Notes: a model not told the origin generated them from the letters alone. A stretch of DNA of 64,000 bases from CAZRQL01 sp964602415 (GCA_964602415.1 CAZRQL010000017.1:1-64000), one strand, 5' to 3'; positions 36,813-45,451 are shown, numbered from the stretch's first letter. Translations and numbers: made by a program.

Positions 36813-37762
36813 AACAAAGCCTCAGCTATTTTTTTGACGGCTTCGGATTTGCCCATAGAATAATAATGTAAGCAGGGGGCGTTGTTGTCTATGAGTTCTT
36901 TGGACTGGGCTATACACCACTCTATGCCTACTTGCCTGACTTGCTCGCTGTTTTTGGCTTTCTCTACTGCCTCTACCAGTTCATCGGGAATGTCTATATG
37001 AAAAACACTGGGTAAAACCGTGAGTTGTTTTTTGGTAGTCAGTGGCTTGAGTCCCGGAATAATCGGTACGTTTATCCCATTGGAGCGGCACAAATCCACA
37101 AATTCAAAATATTTTTTATTGTCAAAAAACATCTGGGTAACAATATAATCAGCCCCCATGTCCACTTTGAGTTTGAGGTAGCGCATGTCGGAGTTCATGT
37201 TTGGGGCTTCAAAGTGTTTCTCAGGATAACCTGCTACTCCTATACAAAAGTTGGTAGGGGTTTGAGGAGGCATTTCATCATCGAGATAGATGCCTTTATT
37301 CATGTTGACAACCTGCTCCAGCAGTTGGCTTGCGTAGTGATGTCCATCGGACTCAGGCTTGAAGCCGCCCTCCGATTTGACAGCATCCCCCCTGAGAACC
37401 AGTATGTTTTCTATTCCCAAAAAGTGTAAATCTATCAGAGCGTTTTCCGTCTCTTCTTTGCTAAAGCCCCCACAGATAATGTGAGGCACGGTATCTACCT
37501 TGTAACGGTTCAGAATGGCGGCGCAAATGCCAACCGTTCCCGGACGTTTGCGCGTAGCAATGCGCTCCAAAAGCCCACGCTCACGGTGCTTGAAAACAAA
37601 TTCCTCTCTATGGTAAGTAACATCTATAAACGCAGGCTTAAATTCCATCAATGGATCTATGCCTTTAAAAAGGGCAGCGATGCTCTCACCCTTCAAAGGA
37701 GGAAGTATCTCAAAAGAAAACAATGTTTTTTCAGACTCACTAAGGTGCTGTGTAACTTTCAC
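36809..37762 (-). CDS. metF: Methylenetetrahydrofolate reductase
   Basis: A 317-residue TIM-barrel flavoenzyme that reduces 5,10-methylene-THF to 5-methyl-THF for methionine synthesis. It opens with VTQHLSESEKTLFSFEILPP and has the conserved Glu of FSFEILPP, ITCGG-like HIICGG, LRGDAVKSEGG and IVTQMFFD. The start is unusual. No ATG is available; a TTG at 37780 lies inside the -7 promoter element (37785-37778), so it cannot be in the mRNA. GTG at 37762 gives (M)KVTQHL, which agrees with the family start. No methionine-pathway neighbour is present. Confidence 0.93.
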   Translation of the reverse strand: MKVTQHLSESEKTLFSFEILPPLKGESIAALFKGIDPLMEFKPAFIDVTYHREEFVFKHRERGLLERIATRKRPGTVGICAAILNRYKVDTVPHIICGGFSKEETENALIDLHFLGIENILVLRGDAVKSEGGFKPESDGHHYASQLLEQVVNMNKGIYLDDEMPPQTPTNFCIGVAGYPEKHFEAPNMNSDMRYLKLKVDMGADYIVTQMFFDNKKYFEFVDLCRSNGINVPIIPGLKPLTTKKQLTVLPSVFHIDIPDELVEAVEKAKNSEQVRQVGIEWCIAQSKELIDNNAPCLHYYSMGKSEAVKKIAEALF

Positions 37763-37777
37763 TTTCAGTTTTTTACA

Positions 37778-37809
37778 CAAAAGTAAACAGTGGTTGTAAA
37801 GTATTCAAA
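37778..37809 (-). promoter_or_regulatory. metF promoter (TTTG-N20-TACTTTTG)
   Basis: On the minus strand TTTG (37809-37806), a 20-bp spacer and TACTTTTG (37785-37778) match the Bacteroidota consensus closely. The element ends 15 bp before the GTG start codon. Confidence 0.65.
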
Positions 37810-37874
37810 CCAAACAAAAAACTAAGAACCTAAACCCAACATTTATGATTGCATAGTAAAAAAGGAAAAAATGC

Positions 37875-39014
37875 TCAACCATGACCTACCAATACCTTAC
37901 CTACGGTCATCATCTTGTTTTGGGTTTCTGCCAACTCTTGTTCAGGCTGAGAATAAGCGGTAATGCCTGCACCGGCATAAAGGGTTGCGGTTTTTGAGTG
38001 AATCTGTGCGCACCGAAGATTGACGTATAAATTGGTTTGCCTGCCGGTTGGCCCCAAAAAACCACTGTACAGTTGCCTGTCGTAGCCTTCGTATCCTTTT
38101 ATAAAAGCGAGGGCTTCGGTTTTGGGCATACCGCAAACCGCCGAGGTGGGATGCAAGAGCCTTAGCATAATAGAAGGCAACTGAGGGTAGGCAATAGCCC
38201 TTGTATCTACCTCAAAATCAGTAAGTAAATGAAGTAATTGCCCAGCAGCAATGGTTTTGGGGCCATAGTCTTCGTATTCTCTGACCCGTACTTTTTTCAG
38301 GCAGTTGATGATATAGCGGCTCACCAGAGCTTGTTCTTCTATTTCTTTTTGTCGCCAAAGAGCTTGGGAAAGGTCTTCAAGTCCATTTTTGAGTTGAGTG
38401 CCCGCCAATGCCACTGTCCTGAAAATACCCTTTTCATCTACACTCAGAAGGGTTTCGGGGGTAGCCCCCAACCAAGTCCCGTAATGGGGGGTGCTTGCCA
38501 GAGAAACAAAGGCAGTAGGATAGGCCAAACAAGCCGCTTCAAATGCCTTAAAAACATCAAAATCCTCCCCCAACGCGACAGTTTGGCAGCGCGAAAGCAC
38601 CACTTTGCGCATCGAATCCGATTTTAAAACAGCTACGGCTTTTGCTACCAAATCAACATAAGAAATCATGGGGATGGGCTGAGGACTTTTGAGGTGCAGC
38701 CCTGTCAAATGCGTTGCGGCTGCTGTCGGCCAGTCGCCGACATCCCAACTTTTTCCATCAAAATACCAATCTGATTTGAGAAAAAGGGCGTTCTGACCAT
38801 CAAAATCAAAAGAGCCAATCAAAAATCCCTTTTCGATTCGCTCCAAATCGGGGCTGATAAATTGGGGGCTAAAACTGACAACTGCTTGAGGGTAAGTTTG
38901 GTCTGGCATACGATAAAGTGCAAAAGAGGCCTTCAGTGCCAATGCCCTTTGTATGCCCTCTTTGAGGTTCCACTTCAAATCCACTGTCTGCATACTCTTA
39001 AAACGACAAAACAT
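37875..39014 (-). CDS. menF: Isochorismate synthase (chorismate-binding family)
   Basis: A 379-residue chorismate-utilising enzyme converting chorismate to isochorismate for menaquinone. Family motifs are in the C-terminal half: MRKVVLSRC, WLGATPETLL, ALAGT, LLHLLTDFEV, LHPTSAVCGMPK, Y.GFLGPTG and YAGAGITAYSQPEQELAETQNKM. ATG at 39014 shares its A with the tgt stop (TAATG), suggesting translational coupling. An in-frame ATG 42 bp earlier would overlap tgt further, and ATG at 38993 is an alternative. No other men gene is in the window, so isochorismate for a siderophore cannot be excluded. Confidence 0.88.
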   Translation of the reverse strand: MFCRFKSMQTVDLKWNLKEGIQRALALKASFALYRMPDQTYPQAVVSFSPQFISPDLERIEKGFLIGSFDFDGQNALFLKSDWYFDGKSWDVGDWPTAAATHLTGLHLKSPQPIPMISYVDLVAKAVAVLKSDSMRKVVLSRCQTVALGEDFDVFKAFEAACLAYPTAFVSLASTPHYGTWLGATPETLLSVDEKGIFRTVALAGTQLKNGLEDLSQALWRQKEIEEQALVSRYIINCLKKVRVREYEDYGPKTIAAGQLLHLLTDFEVDTRAIAYPQLPSIMLRLLHPTSAVCGMPKTEALAFIKGYEGYDRQLYSGFLGPTGRQTNLYVNLRCAQIHSKTATLYAGAGITAYSQPEQELAETQNKMMTVGKVLVGHG

Positions 39015-40144
39015 TAAAGTCTCTGCATGAACTGAGGCAATTTTGCCTGTTTCCATGCTTTAAAATCGCCCGCTAAAATATGCTCTCGAGCTTGGCCTAC
39101 CATCCAGAGATAAAATGCAAGATTCTGTATAGAAGCAATTTGCGAAGCCAAAATCTCATCGCATATACACAAATGACGCAGATAAGCCTTAGAGTACGAT
39201 TGGCTTACAAAACAATCCAACCCTTCATCTATGGGCGAAAAATCGTTTTTCCACTTGGCGTTTCGCATATTCAAAATCCCGTTGGTGGTATAAATCAAGC
39301 CATTGCGGGCGTTGCGTGTGGGCATTACGCAGTCAAACATATCCACCCCCAACGCAATGCACTCCAAAATATTGGCCGGTGTGCCGACACCCATCAGATA
39401 GCGCGGCTTTTCTTTGGGCAAAATACCACAAACCAGCTCGGTAAGTTCGTACATCAGTTCAACAGGCTCACCCACCGAAAGCCCGCCTATCGCATTGCCG
39501 CTCAGGTGTTGCGAGGCCACAAACTCAGCCGACTCCTTGCGCAAATCGGTGTATGTTCCGCCCTGCACAATCGGAAACAAAACTTGTGGATACCCATACA
39601 AAGGCTCTTGATTGTCAAAGTGTTGGATACAGCGATGCAACCAACGATGGGTGAGTTGCATGGAAGTATGGGTGTATTCATAACTGCTCGGGTAAGGCGG
39701 ACACTCATCAAAAGCCATCACAATGTCCGCCCCTATGCTGCGCTGTATGTCCATCGCCTTTTCGGGGGAAAACAAATGCTTGCTGCCGTCTATGTGAGAG
39801 TGAAAAAGTGCGCCCTCTTCGGTGAGCTTGCGGTTTTGAGCAAGGGAAAACACCTGATAACCACCACTGTCTGTCAAAATAGGCCCCTGCCAGCCATTGA
39901 AGCGGTGCAGGCCGCCCGCCTCTTCGAGGATGGCTGTTCCCGGGCGCAAATATAGATGGTAAGTGTTGCCCAGAATGATTTGGGCTTTGATGTCATTTTT
40001 GAGTTCGCGCTGGTGTACGGCTTTGACCGTTCCGGCTGTGCCAACAGGCATGAAAATGGGGGTCAAAATATTGCCGTGGGGGGTGCTGAGTGTTCCGGCG
40101 CGCGCTTCTGTGTGAGAGTCTTGGCCTTGTAGTTCAAATTTCAT
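39014..40144 (-). CDS. tgt: tRNA-guanine transglycosylase
   Basis: A 376-residue TIM-barrel enzyme exchanging guanine-34 of GUN-anticodon tRNAs for preQ1 in the queuosine pathway. The catalytic aspartates are visible: Asp92 in LTDSGGYQ and Asp271 in GVDMFDCVMPTRNARNG, as are VQGG and GGLSVGEP. The zinc-binding CxCxxC...H found in well-studied bacterial enzymes is absent: the corresponding stretch reads LDCFVSQSYSKAYLRHL, and the downstream His is Gln340 (ASIQNLAFYL). The gene sits between rqcH (46 bp upstream) and menF (overlapping stop/start). The call is secure; the missing metal site is discussed as a finding. Confidence 0.95.
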   Translation of the reverse strand: MKFELQGQDSHTEARAGTLSTPHGNILTPIFMPVGTAGTVKAVHQRELKNDIKAQIILGNTYHLYLRPGTAILEEAGGLHRFNGWQGPILTDSGGYQVFSLAQNRKLTEEGALFHSHIDGSKHLFSPEKAMDIQRSIGADIVMAFDECPPYPSSYEYTHTSMQLTHRWLHRCIQHFDNQEPLYGYPQVLFPIVQGGTYTDLRKESAEFVASQHLSGNAIGGLSVGEPVELMYELTELVCGILPKEKPRYLMGVGTPANILECIALGVDMFDCVMPTRNARNGLIYTTNGILNMRNAKWKNDFSPIDEGLDCFVSQSYSKAYLRHLCICDEILASQIASIQNLAFYLWMVGQAREHILAGDFKAWKQAKLPQFMQRL

Positions 40145-40190
40145 CGAAGCAAAATTAGCAAAACCTTAATTGTTGGGAAAAAATTGACTC

Positions 40191-41678
40191 TCAAAGCGTT
40201 TCGAGTCCTTGCGGCAACACCAAAACAACCTGTTCTTTTTCTACTACCACTTCGCCGGGTGCTCCACCTTTGCGTTTGCGAACAAACTTTCTGGGTGTGT
40301 AAATCACGGCACAGAGCGAGTCATTTCTGCGCTCAGAATAGTAGGCGGCCAACTGGGCAGCCCTTTCAACGACTGCTTTGGGAAAAGTTTTGCCCGGCAC
40401 TTGGCGCACAATCACGTGAGAGCCTTTGGCATCGCGCACGTGCAGCCAAAGGTCGCCTTTGCTTGAGAGCTTAAAAAGTTGGTCATTGCCTTTGGCATTT
40501 TTGCCCACCAAGACCGTAAAATCTAAAAAAGTATATGTGTGAAATGGTTGAAAGTCAAGTTCTTCTTTTTTCAAAACAGAGAGTTCATTTTTTACATACT
40601 TGCTCAAAGCAAAATGGTCTTGTAGCTCCAGCACAGCTTGCAAGTGCTGCTGCCAAGTGAAAAGTTTTGCCTCTTTGGCAGCGATTCCTTTTTCGAGACT
40701 TTCTACTTCAAGGCGGCGGTTTTTGGCTTTTTTGTAAAGGTGTTCGGCATTTTTTTGGGGACTTAATTTGTCGTTGAGTTTGATTTTAACCGGTTTAGAA
40801 GTTTCAAAATCAGCAAATTCTACTTCTTTGCTGCCCTGAGGCACTGCATGAAGATAAGCCATGAGCAAGTCAGCGGCTTTTTCGTGCGGATTCTCAACTT
40901 GCAACTCCGTAAGACGCTCATAGCCCTCCGACAAATACGATTGGGTACGGGAAATTTGGTTGTTGATGTATTGTAAGGTTTGATTTTTAAGTAGTTGGAA
41001 GTTAAAACTGCGAATAAAATACTCATAAAAGACATGAGCCGCTTGGATAGACGAATCAACACTGTGCACAATAGTCTGATTTTTAGGCTCAAACAACCAA
41101 AGTTGAGGAATATCAGTAATAAAATAGCCTTCAGGCTCAAAAAGTGCCTTTTCGATATCGTGCTCGGGCTGGGCTTCCATGTAGTCCCTCATTTGACGGC
41201 TAATCAAATAACTGTTTTTCAATGATGTGTATTCTTCTGGGCGGTTGAGTTTGTCCCATTGCAGGCTAAGGTCTTGCACAAATTTTTTGCGAAATAGGGA
41301 AGAAGGGGTTTTATTGTGATAAAGTATGAGATTGGATTTGTTGCCGAATAACTTGAAAACCAAATCGTAAGCACCGGAAAATTCAATCCAAAATGCCCTC
41401 TCATTCTCAAATTGCCCTATGCCAAAAACCGTTTGGCCAATGAGTTCAACAAACAAGTCAACGGTATTCTTTTTGGCTCGCTGAAAGTCCGCGGGAAAAG
41501 ACAACAAACAAAACTTGGGTAAAAAAGCTGCCTTCAGCCAAAACTCTTCTTTTTCATCAACAAAGCCCATGACGATCTCATCTTTGTTTTGCGAGAAACA
41601 CTCTATGAGTTTTTTTTGAGACAAGCGGCTATGTAGCTCTGAGCTTAACTGCCTGATAAAAAAGAACGTATCATGCAT
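40191..41678 (-). CDS. rqcH: NFACT-family ribosome quality-control protein
   Basis: A 495-residue relative of bacterial RqcH/FbpA and eukaryotic Rqc2, which bind stalled 50S subunits and add C-terminal alanine tails to nascent chains. An N-terminal NFACT-N region (about 1-200) is followed by a long coiled coil (about 260-375) and a C-terminal NFACT-R (DUF814) domain (LFKLSSKGDLWLHVRD, KGSHVIVR). ATG at 41678 (MHDTFFFIRQLSSEL) shares its A with the TGA stop of the DUF1573 gene (TGATG), so the two are probably translationally coupled. The frame continues 59 codons upstream into that gene but the family start supports 41678. Confidence 0.9.
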   Translation of the reverse strand: MHDTFFFIRQLSSELHSRLSQKKLIECFSQNKDEIVMGFVDEKEEFWLKAAFLPKFCLLSFPADFQRAKKNTVDLFVELIGQTVFGIGQFENERAFWIEFSGAYDLVFKLFGNKSNLILYHNKTPSSLFRKKFVQDLSLQWDKLNRPEEYTSLKNSYLISRQMRDYMEAQPEHDIEKALFEPEGYFITDIPQLWLFEPKNQTIVHSVDSSIQAAHVFYEYFIRSFNFQLLKNQTLQYINNQISRTQSYLSEGYERLTELQVENPHEKAADLLMAYLHAVPQGSKEVEFADFETSKPVKIKLNDKLSPQKNAEHLYKKAKNRRLEVESLEKGIAAKEAKLFTWQQHLQAVLELQDHFALSKYVKNELSVLKKEELDFQPFHTYTFLDFTVLVGKNAKGNDQLFKLSSKGDLWLHVRDAKGSHVIVRQVPGKTFPKAVVERAAQLAAYYSERRNDSLCAVIYTPRKFVRKRKGGAPGEVVVEKEQVVLVLPQGLETL

Positions 41679-42712
41679 CAGCCGGCTATTTTTACAATCA
41701 CATAAAACTTGGCCACGTAGTTTTCGGGGTCGTTGGAATAGACAGTGATGGCGCGGCGGTAGATACCGGGTTTGGACTGACTTTTGAACCTTACGACCAA
41801 TTCGGCAGATTCTTGGGGGCTGATGATACGGGACGATATGGCTACAAACTCGCACTCATTGTCCGGTATGATATTGTGAATAACGAGGTTCGCTTTGCCG
41901 CTATTGAAAATTTTGAAGGACGCCAGACGCTCTATTCCTTTGGAAACCAGACCTAAATCCACTTCTTGCTGCTCGGTCTCCATTCTGGGAGCGGCAGAGG
42001 TGTCGGCATGAACTTCGGTCAAAGTCGCATTGACATTGAGCGAAATGGGGGCGTTATTGAGACAAAACACCAAAATCTGATCCTGAACCAGACCCATTCC
42101 CTTCTTGTACTCGGGATGGTAATAGAGCAAAAATTCTGACACCTGCCCGGGCAAAATACGCCGAGAAGTATCAAAGACAACTTCGATGTGCTTAGGGGTT
42201 GAGGCAGAGTCAAAAGCAATCTCAATATCGGAAGAATTGAACACCTTAATGGGTCTGCGAAGCGGTGCTTTACCTGAAACCTTCCCCAAATTGATGTTTT
42301 TGCTCTTAAAGCGGAGGTTATCGGCTTGATAAGGGAACTCAACATAAGGATTGAGTTGCCGGGGCTCGATATAACCCGACAAACTCAGAACAATGTCTTG
42401 GCCGTTGTTGTGCTTGACGATAAAATTTTTTTCAAATGAGCCGTAGCGATATGGCTCAAAAACAACCTCTATCGAAGATTGAGTGCCTACTGGCATCAAA
42501 TCGGTGGGATAGAAAGAAACGGAACAAGCGCAATCCGATATGACATCAAATATTTGACTTGGCGCAATCATGACCTCAAAATCAAAGGATTGACGAATGA
42601 CCGTATGTTGATTGGGAATCCTACCCAAACTAATGGAGCGCGATACAAAAATAATGTCTGCGCTTACACAAAAAGCAGTAAAAAAAAATAAACTAAAAAA
42701 TATTAGCTTCAT
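41678..42712 (-). CDS. DUF1573-type exported protein
   Basis: A 344-residue protein with a signal peptide (residues 1-18) and at least two immunoglobulin-like repeats of the DUF1573/ASPM-SPD-2-Hydin type: DVISDCACSVSFYPTDLMPVGTQSSIEVVFEP and, near the C-terminus, FKIFNSGKANLVIHNIIPDNECEF. The C-x-C pair after the first strand is the DUF1573 hallmark. Such proteins are exported and common in Bacteroidota; their role is not established. It follows a small lipoprotein gene by 30 bp and is coupled to rqcH. Confidence 0.85.
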   Translation of the reverse strand: MKLIFFSLFFFTAFCVSADIIFVSRSISLGRIPNQHTVIRQSFDFEVMIAPSQIFDVISDCACSVSFYPTDLMPVGTQSSIEVVFEPYRYGSFEKNFIVKHNNGQDIVLSLSGYIEPRQLNPYVEFPYQADNLRFKSKNINLGKVSGKAPLRRPIKVFNSSDIEIAFDSASTPKHIEVVFDTSRRILPGQVSEFLLYYHPEYKKGMGLVQDQILVFCLNNAPISLNVNATLTEVHADTSAAPRMETEQQEVDLGLVSKGIERLASFKIFNSGKANLVIHNIIPDNECEFVAISSRIISPQESAELVVRFKSQSKPGIYRRAITVYSNDPENYVAKFYVIVKIAG

Positions 42713-42742
42713 GGTAAATTTTCACAAATTTACCACAAAAAA

Positions 42743-42856
42743 CTACATAGATTTGTTTACTGTGGCTTTTTTAGCGTAAGTGGGGCACACTTTGTAAGTA
42801 GTACAGGAGGCAGCCAACAAACCCAGTACAAATAGTAGAAGTAATGACTTTTTCAT
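42743..42856 (-). CDS. Small lipoprotein, 37 residues
   Basis: An ATG-to-TAG frame encodes a basic N-terminus, a leucine-rich signal (MKKSLLLLFVLGLLAASC) with a lipobox at Cys18, and a 19-residue tail with YKVCPTYAKK. Short Bacteroidota lipoproteins ending in a 'CPTYxK' stretch are common as unnamed genes, which supports this being real. It lies 30 bp upstream of the DUF1573 gene and is probably cotranscribed with it. Function unknown. Confidence 0.75.
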   Translation of the reverse strand: MKKSLLLLFVLGLLAASCTTYKVCPTYAKKATVNKSM

Positions 42857-42910
42857 CTTTTAAAAAATTTGATTGCAAAATTGATATAATCGAATAAATT
42901 ATTCAAATTT

Positions 42911-42948
42911 TTTTCAACAAATTATTGCCAATAAATATTTGTTGAAAA
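42911..42948. promoter_or_regulatory. Long inverted repeat between lipoprotein gene and murF
   Basis: Perfect 12-bp arms TTTTCAACAAAT (42911-42922) and ATTTGTTGAAAA (42937-42948) enclose 14 bp that contain a further TATTG-C-CAATA inverted repeat. It sits in the 131-bp gap between divergent genes, so it is not a terminator for either and may be an operator. Confidence 0.5.
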
Positions 42949-42987
42949 TATAAATCTCTATGTTAAATGCTATAAATCAGTTTATTA

Positions 42988-44235
42988 ATGACCCATTCAC
43001 TTTTTGATTTATTTTTAAAAACACAAAACATTTGTACCGACACACGCAAAAACTGTAAAAACAGTATTTTTATTGCTCTGAGTGGGTTAAACTTTGATGG
43101 CAATTGCTTTGCAGCCAAGGCCTTAGAAATGGGTGCGCTCTGGGCTGTGGTGGACAAAGACTCCGCCGGCAGCAATGAGCGTTTTATTCGGGTAGAAAAT
43201 ACACTAAAGACCTTACAAAATCTTGCCAATCAATACGTAAACTATCTAAATATTCCTATTATAGCCATCACCGGCTCAAACGGCAAAACCACCACCAAAG
43301 AACTGCTGCACCGTTGCTTGTCCACCCGTTGGAATGCCCATGCCTCCTTGTCAAATTTCAACAACCATATTGGCCTGCCTATCAGTATTTTGTCTGCTCC
43401 TTTGCACACTGAAATCATGGTGCTGGAAATGGGCGACAACCGCCCCGGAGATATTGCCGAGCTTTGTGCCATAGCCCAACCTTCGCACGGATTCATCACC
43501 AACATAGGCAAAGACCACCTCGAAGGCTACGGCTCGATGCAAGCCAATGCAGCCACCAAAGCCGAACTTTTTGACTACCTCAACCAACACGCAGGGGTTT
43601 GCTTTTTCCTTGATGAAGAAGTGGAAAAGTTGGCCAAAGGGAAAAAAGTCAATTTAAACAATCTGGAAATCAACAGCCTTGAGGGACAAGAAAAGTTAGT
43701 TTTTGAGTTTGGAGGCAAGCACTACCCCACCCAATTGATTGGAGAGTTCAATATCCACAACATCAAAGCCGCTTTGGGCATATCAGCCTTTTTTGGCTGT
43801 GATATGCAGGCTGCCTGCAATGCCATCTGCTCTTATCAACCCGAAAACATGCGCTCGCAACTCATAGAAAAAGGCTCTAAATCAATATTTTTGGATGCCT
43901 ACAATGCCAATCCTTCTTCAGTGTTGGCGGCACTGGAGAGTTTTGACAAAATAAAAACCCAGAAAGCCAAAATAGCCATACTTGGAGATATGGCCGAACT
44001 TGGCGCAATCAGCGAAGAAGAACACCAATACATAACCAACTGGTTTTCAAACAAAAAAATAATTGGTTTGTTGATCGGTGAAAATTTTGCAAAATGCGTA
44101 CCCAACGCAAATACTGAACTTTTGAGAAGCAAGGAAATGCTAAAGGGGCATCCAAAACTTGCTCAACAAGACATTTATTTTTTACTCAAAGCCTCCCGCT
44201 CTATGGCTTTGGAGAGCGTGTTGGATTGGCTTTGA
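42988..44235 (+). CDS. murF: UDP-MurNAc-tripeptide:D-Ala-D-Ala ligase
   Basis: A 415-residue Mur ligase that adds D-Ala-D-Ala to UDP-MurNAc-tripeptide, the last cytoplasmic step of peptidoglycan precursor synthesis. The order is N-terminal substrate domain (CTDTRKNCKNSIFIAL), ATP-binding ITGSNGKTTTKE (residues 94-105), SNFNNHIGLP, VLEMGDNRPGDI, FITNIGKDHLEG and C-terminal LDAYNANPSS. It is monocistronic by position. The last 35 bp overlap the 3' end of the convergent DUF3592-like gene. Confidence 0.96.
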   Translation: MTHSLFDLFLKTQNICTDTRKNCKNSIFIALSGLNFDGNCFAAKALEMGALWAVVDKDSAGSNERFIRVENTLKTLQNLANQYVNYLNIPIIAITGSNGKTTTKELLHRCLSTRWNAHASLSNFNNHIGLPISILSAPLHTEIMVLEMGDNRPGDIAELCAIAQPSHGFITNIGKDHLEGYGSMQANAATKAELFDYLNQHAGVCFFLDEEVEKLAKGKKVNLNNLEINSLEGQEKLVFEFGGKHYPTQLIGEFNIHNIKAALGISAFFGCDMQAACNAICSYQPENMRSQLIEKGSKSIFLDAYNANPSSVLAALESFDKIKTQKAKIAILGDMAELGAISEEEHQYITNWFSNKKIIGLLIGENFAKCVPNANTELLRSKEMLKGHPKLAQQDIYFLLKASRSMALESVLDWL

Positions 44236-44641
44236 ATACCCAAACCAACCAAATCAACGTTGCAAATAGAGCCACATACCCCCAGACTGTACTCCTTAGG
44301 CCTTCACGGGCTAAATCAGGAAAAGCAGTGGACTCCATGGGTTGGTTAGGATTGATGAGTATGGTCAGAGGCTTGCCTTTAGGGTAAGACATCGTCTTTT
44401 TTTCTTGCTGCGCCAAATCCATGTTGTATTCAAAAAGTTCGGCTGCATATACAGTGTCTTGTCCACTTATAAACCAATATTTGAGAACAAGATCTACTTT
44501 ATCCCCTCTTTTCTGTATTGATTCAACCTCCTGAACATACCCCAAACCCTCTTTCCATTGGTCAACGGTCGGGAAAAGATAGGAACGCAACCAAAAAACC
44601 CAAGCCGCCACTACCAGAGGCAAAAAAAGCCATTTGAGCAT
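44201..44641 (-). CDS. DUF3592-like membrane protein
   Basis: A 146-residue protein with two membrane helices (about 3-18 and 119-139) around a beta-rich domain (residues 30-110; GYVQEVESIQKRGDKVDLVLKYW, then PKGKPLTILINPNQP), the layout of DUF3592 proteins of unknown function. ATG at 44641 is preferred over an ORF start 90 bp upstream inside mlaE. It lies 43 bp after mlaE and is probably cotranscribed. The 3' end overlaps murF by 35 bp on the opposite strand. Confidence 0.75.
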   Translation of the reverse strand: MLKWLFLPLVVAAWVFWLRSYLFPTVDQWKEGLGYVQEVESIQKRGDKVDLVLKYWFISGQDTVYAAELFEYNMDLAQQEKKTMSYPKGKPLTILINPNQPMESTAFPDLAREGLRSTVWGYVALFATLIWLVWVFKANPTRSPKP

Positions 44642-44684
44642 ATTTGTTAATTTCAAACAAGACCCTTTGTGTCGGCTTATCCCC

Positions 44685-45413
44685 TCAAACCAACATCTGT
44701 GAAAGCAAAAAATCAGCCACCAATACCCCAATACAGCTACTGGTAACCGCCGCAGTACTGGATTGCCCTACTTCCAGAGCACCGCCTTGGGTATTGTATC
44801 CCTTAAAAGCCGAAATGGAAATAATGATAAAAGCAAAAACATAAGATTTGATAAGAGCAAAACCTACGTTGGAAGGCTGAAAATTGTCTCTTATGCCATA
44901 AATGTAGTCCTCTTCGGTCAAAAGCCCTGCAAACGTGCCCGCAAAATACCCCCCCACAAAAGAAAGATAAGCCGATATGATGACAAGCATCGGATAAGTA
45001 ATCAGCCCTGCCAAAATTTTGGGAAACACCAAATAAGATACCGAATTGATACCCATGACTTCCAAGGCATCAATTTGCTCGGTGATTTTCATAGTACCCA
45101 ATTCACCGGCTATATTAGAGCCTACTTTTCCTGCAAAAACAACAGCCGTCAGAGTTGGCGCCAACTCCAAGATGGTCATATCTCTCAAAATAGTCCCTAT
45201 CACATAAAGCGGTATGAGAGGACTGATGAGGTTGTAGGCTGTTTGTACGGCGGTAACCGCCCCTATAAAGGTGGATACTACCGTAATGAGAAACAGCGAG
45301 TTGATGCCTATCAGTACGCACTCGTCAAGCGTGCGTTTCACATAAACCCTAAACGCCTCCCTGTTGATAACCATGCGCTGTAAAAACAGCATAAAATGAC
45401 CTATTTGTCCCAT
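44685..45413 (-). CDS. mlaE: MlaE-type ABC transporter permease
   Basis: A 242-residue inner-membrane permease of the Mla/TGD1 family, which moves phospholipids between inner and outer membranes with an MCE-domain MlaD and an ATPase MlaF. Five or so hydrophobic segments and the conserved LRDMTILELAPTLTAVVFAGKVGSNIAGELGTM region (residues 75-107) with EQIDALEVMG identify it. In this window neither mlaF nor mlaD follows; a DUF3592-like gene does. ATG at 45413 is preferred over GTG at 45419, which lies inside a TATCTTTG sequence. Confidence 0.9.
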   Translation of the reverse strand: MGQIGHFMLFLQRMVINREAFRVYVKRTLDECVLIGINSLFLITVVSTFIGAVTAVQTAYNLISPLIPLYVIGTILRDMTILELAPTLTAVVFAGKVGSNIAGELGTMKITEQIDALEVMGINSVSYLVFPKILAGLITYPMLVIISAYLSFVGGYFAGTFAGLLTEEDYIYGIRDNFQPSNVGFALIKSYVFAFIIISISAFKGYNTQGGALEVGQSSTAAVTSSCIGVLVADFLLSQMLV

Positions 45414-45418
45414 AAGCA

Positions 45419-45426
45419 CAAAGATA
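45419..45426 (-). promoter_or_regulatory. Possible -7 element immediately before mlaE
   Basis: TATCTTTG on the minus strand matches TAnnTTTG exactly and ends 5 bp before the mlaE ATG. If used, the mRNA would be leaderless or nearly so. No -33 TTG is present, so chance occurrence is possible. Confidence 0.3.
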
Positions 45427-45451
45427 GCGTAGCTGAGATAATTTTGTGAAT

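Noticed and set aside
39080..39955. A 291-codon plus-strand frame opposite tgt
   Set aside because: tgt on the minus strand is unmistakable; the antisense frame has no recognisable features.
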